Source of the DNA: Saprospiraceae bacterium | GTDB lineage: Bacteria; Bacteroidota; Bacteroidia; Chitinophagales; Saprospiraceae | Direction of reading: 5' to 3' | Length of the DNA stretch: 5,226 bases | Assembly (NCBI GenBank): GCA_004297645.1 | Contig: SCUG01000769.1 | Coordinates: forward strand, 1-5,226 | Part shown: piece by piece, positions 5,178 through 5,226 of the stretch | Numbering within the stretch: position 1 is the first letter of the stretch | How the letters are laid out: each line of letters begins with the position of its first letter | Notes under the pieces: generated by a model | The model's database searches: none | What the model was told of the DNA's origin: nothing | What the model saw: only the letters and a program-made list of their open reading frames with translations | Position numbers and translations under genes: made by a program

Positions 5178-5218
5178 AGTTTTTGGATGTCGGTAGAAAA
5201 TACCGACATTCAAAAACT
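5178..5218. repeat. Long hairpin upstream of the XisI gene
   Basis: The left arm AGTTTTTGGATGTCGGTA (5178-5195) and right arm TACCGACATTCAAAAACT (5201-5218) pair over 18 positions with one non-Watson-Crick position (G opposite T), around a GAAAA loop. The T-run lies on the 5' arm and the A-run on the 3' arm, the reverse of an intrinsic terminator and the same layout as the two hairpins at 1419-1500. It lies about 50 bases upstream of the XisI start codon and 8 bases from the window end, so any larger enclosing repeat cannot be seen. Confidence 0.85.
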
Positions 5219-5226
5219 GGCAGTCA

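Noticed and set aside
5126..5209. Extended XisI start at 5209 giving 131 residues
   Set aside because: The extra residues do not resemble any XisI N-terminus and would begin inside the 5178-5218 hairpin; the ATG at 5125 gives MAKVE, which fits the family.
1..5226. CRISPR array, tRNA or rRNA genes
   Set aside because: No regularly spaced direct repeats, tRNA cloverleaf or rRNA-like sequence was seen on either strand by reading.

Overview
The window looks like chromosomal DNA from a member of the Bacteroidota, possibly a Saprospiria-type (Haliscomenobacter/Lewinella-like) bacterium. The pointers are the Bacteroidota form of FtsE, a lipoprotein MsrB, a secreted dipeptidyl peptidase IV of the GWSGGGS subclass, a XisI-family protein, the lack of clear Shine-Dalgarno sequences and one exact match to the Bacteroidota -7 promoter box. 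The phylum is fairly secure; the finer placement is a guess. Coding DNA is moderately GC-rich, with an AT-rich island around 1800-2130.

Layout. Positions 10-699 (+) encode FtsE, the cell-division ABC ATPase. It converges with msrB (722-1252, -), a predicted periplasmic, lipid-anchored methionine-R-sulfoxide reductase, and only 22 bases separate them. From 1253 to 1921 there is no intact gene. This stretch holds a nested inverted-repeat element (1397-1522) that can fold into a Y-shaped three-way junction, directly followed by a decayed DUF1801/YdeI-like gene (about 1523-1708). Next come an AT-rich small gene of unknown function (1922-2131, +) and a strong bidirectional terminator hairpin (2221-2254). 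The terminator also closes the large minus-strand dipeptidyl peptidase IV gene (2290-4512). Upstream of that gene is a leader of about 300 bases with a possible promoter, and then a XisI-family gene (4814-5125, -) with a shortened N-terminus. Its upstream side carries another long hairpin (5178-5218).

How the parts relate. The genes do not form one pathway. FtsE, MsrB and DPP IV are ordinary housekeeping or cell-envelope functions, each apparently transcribed alone. The accessory material (nested palindrome, broken DUF1801 gene, AT-rich orphan, XisI without a visible XisH partner) sits in the gaps and suggests repeated insertion and decay. The most unusual item is the A-B-b-C-c-a palindromic element at 1397-1522. 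Its two inner hairpins, and the hairpin at 5178-5218, carry T-runs on the 5' arm and A-runs on the 3' arm, the opposite of an intrinsic terminator. They are therefore better explained as structural or mobile DNA than as terminators.
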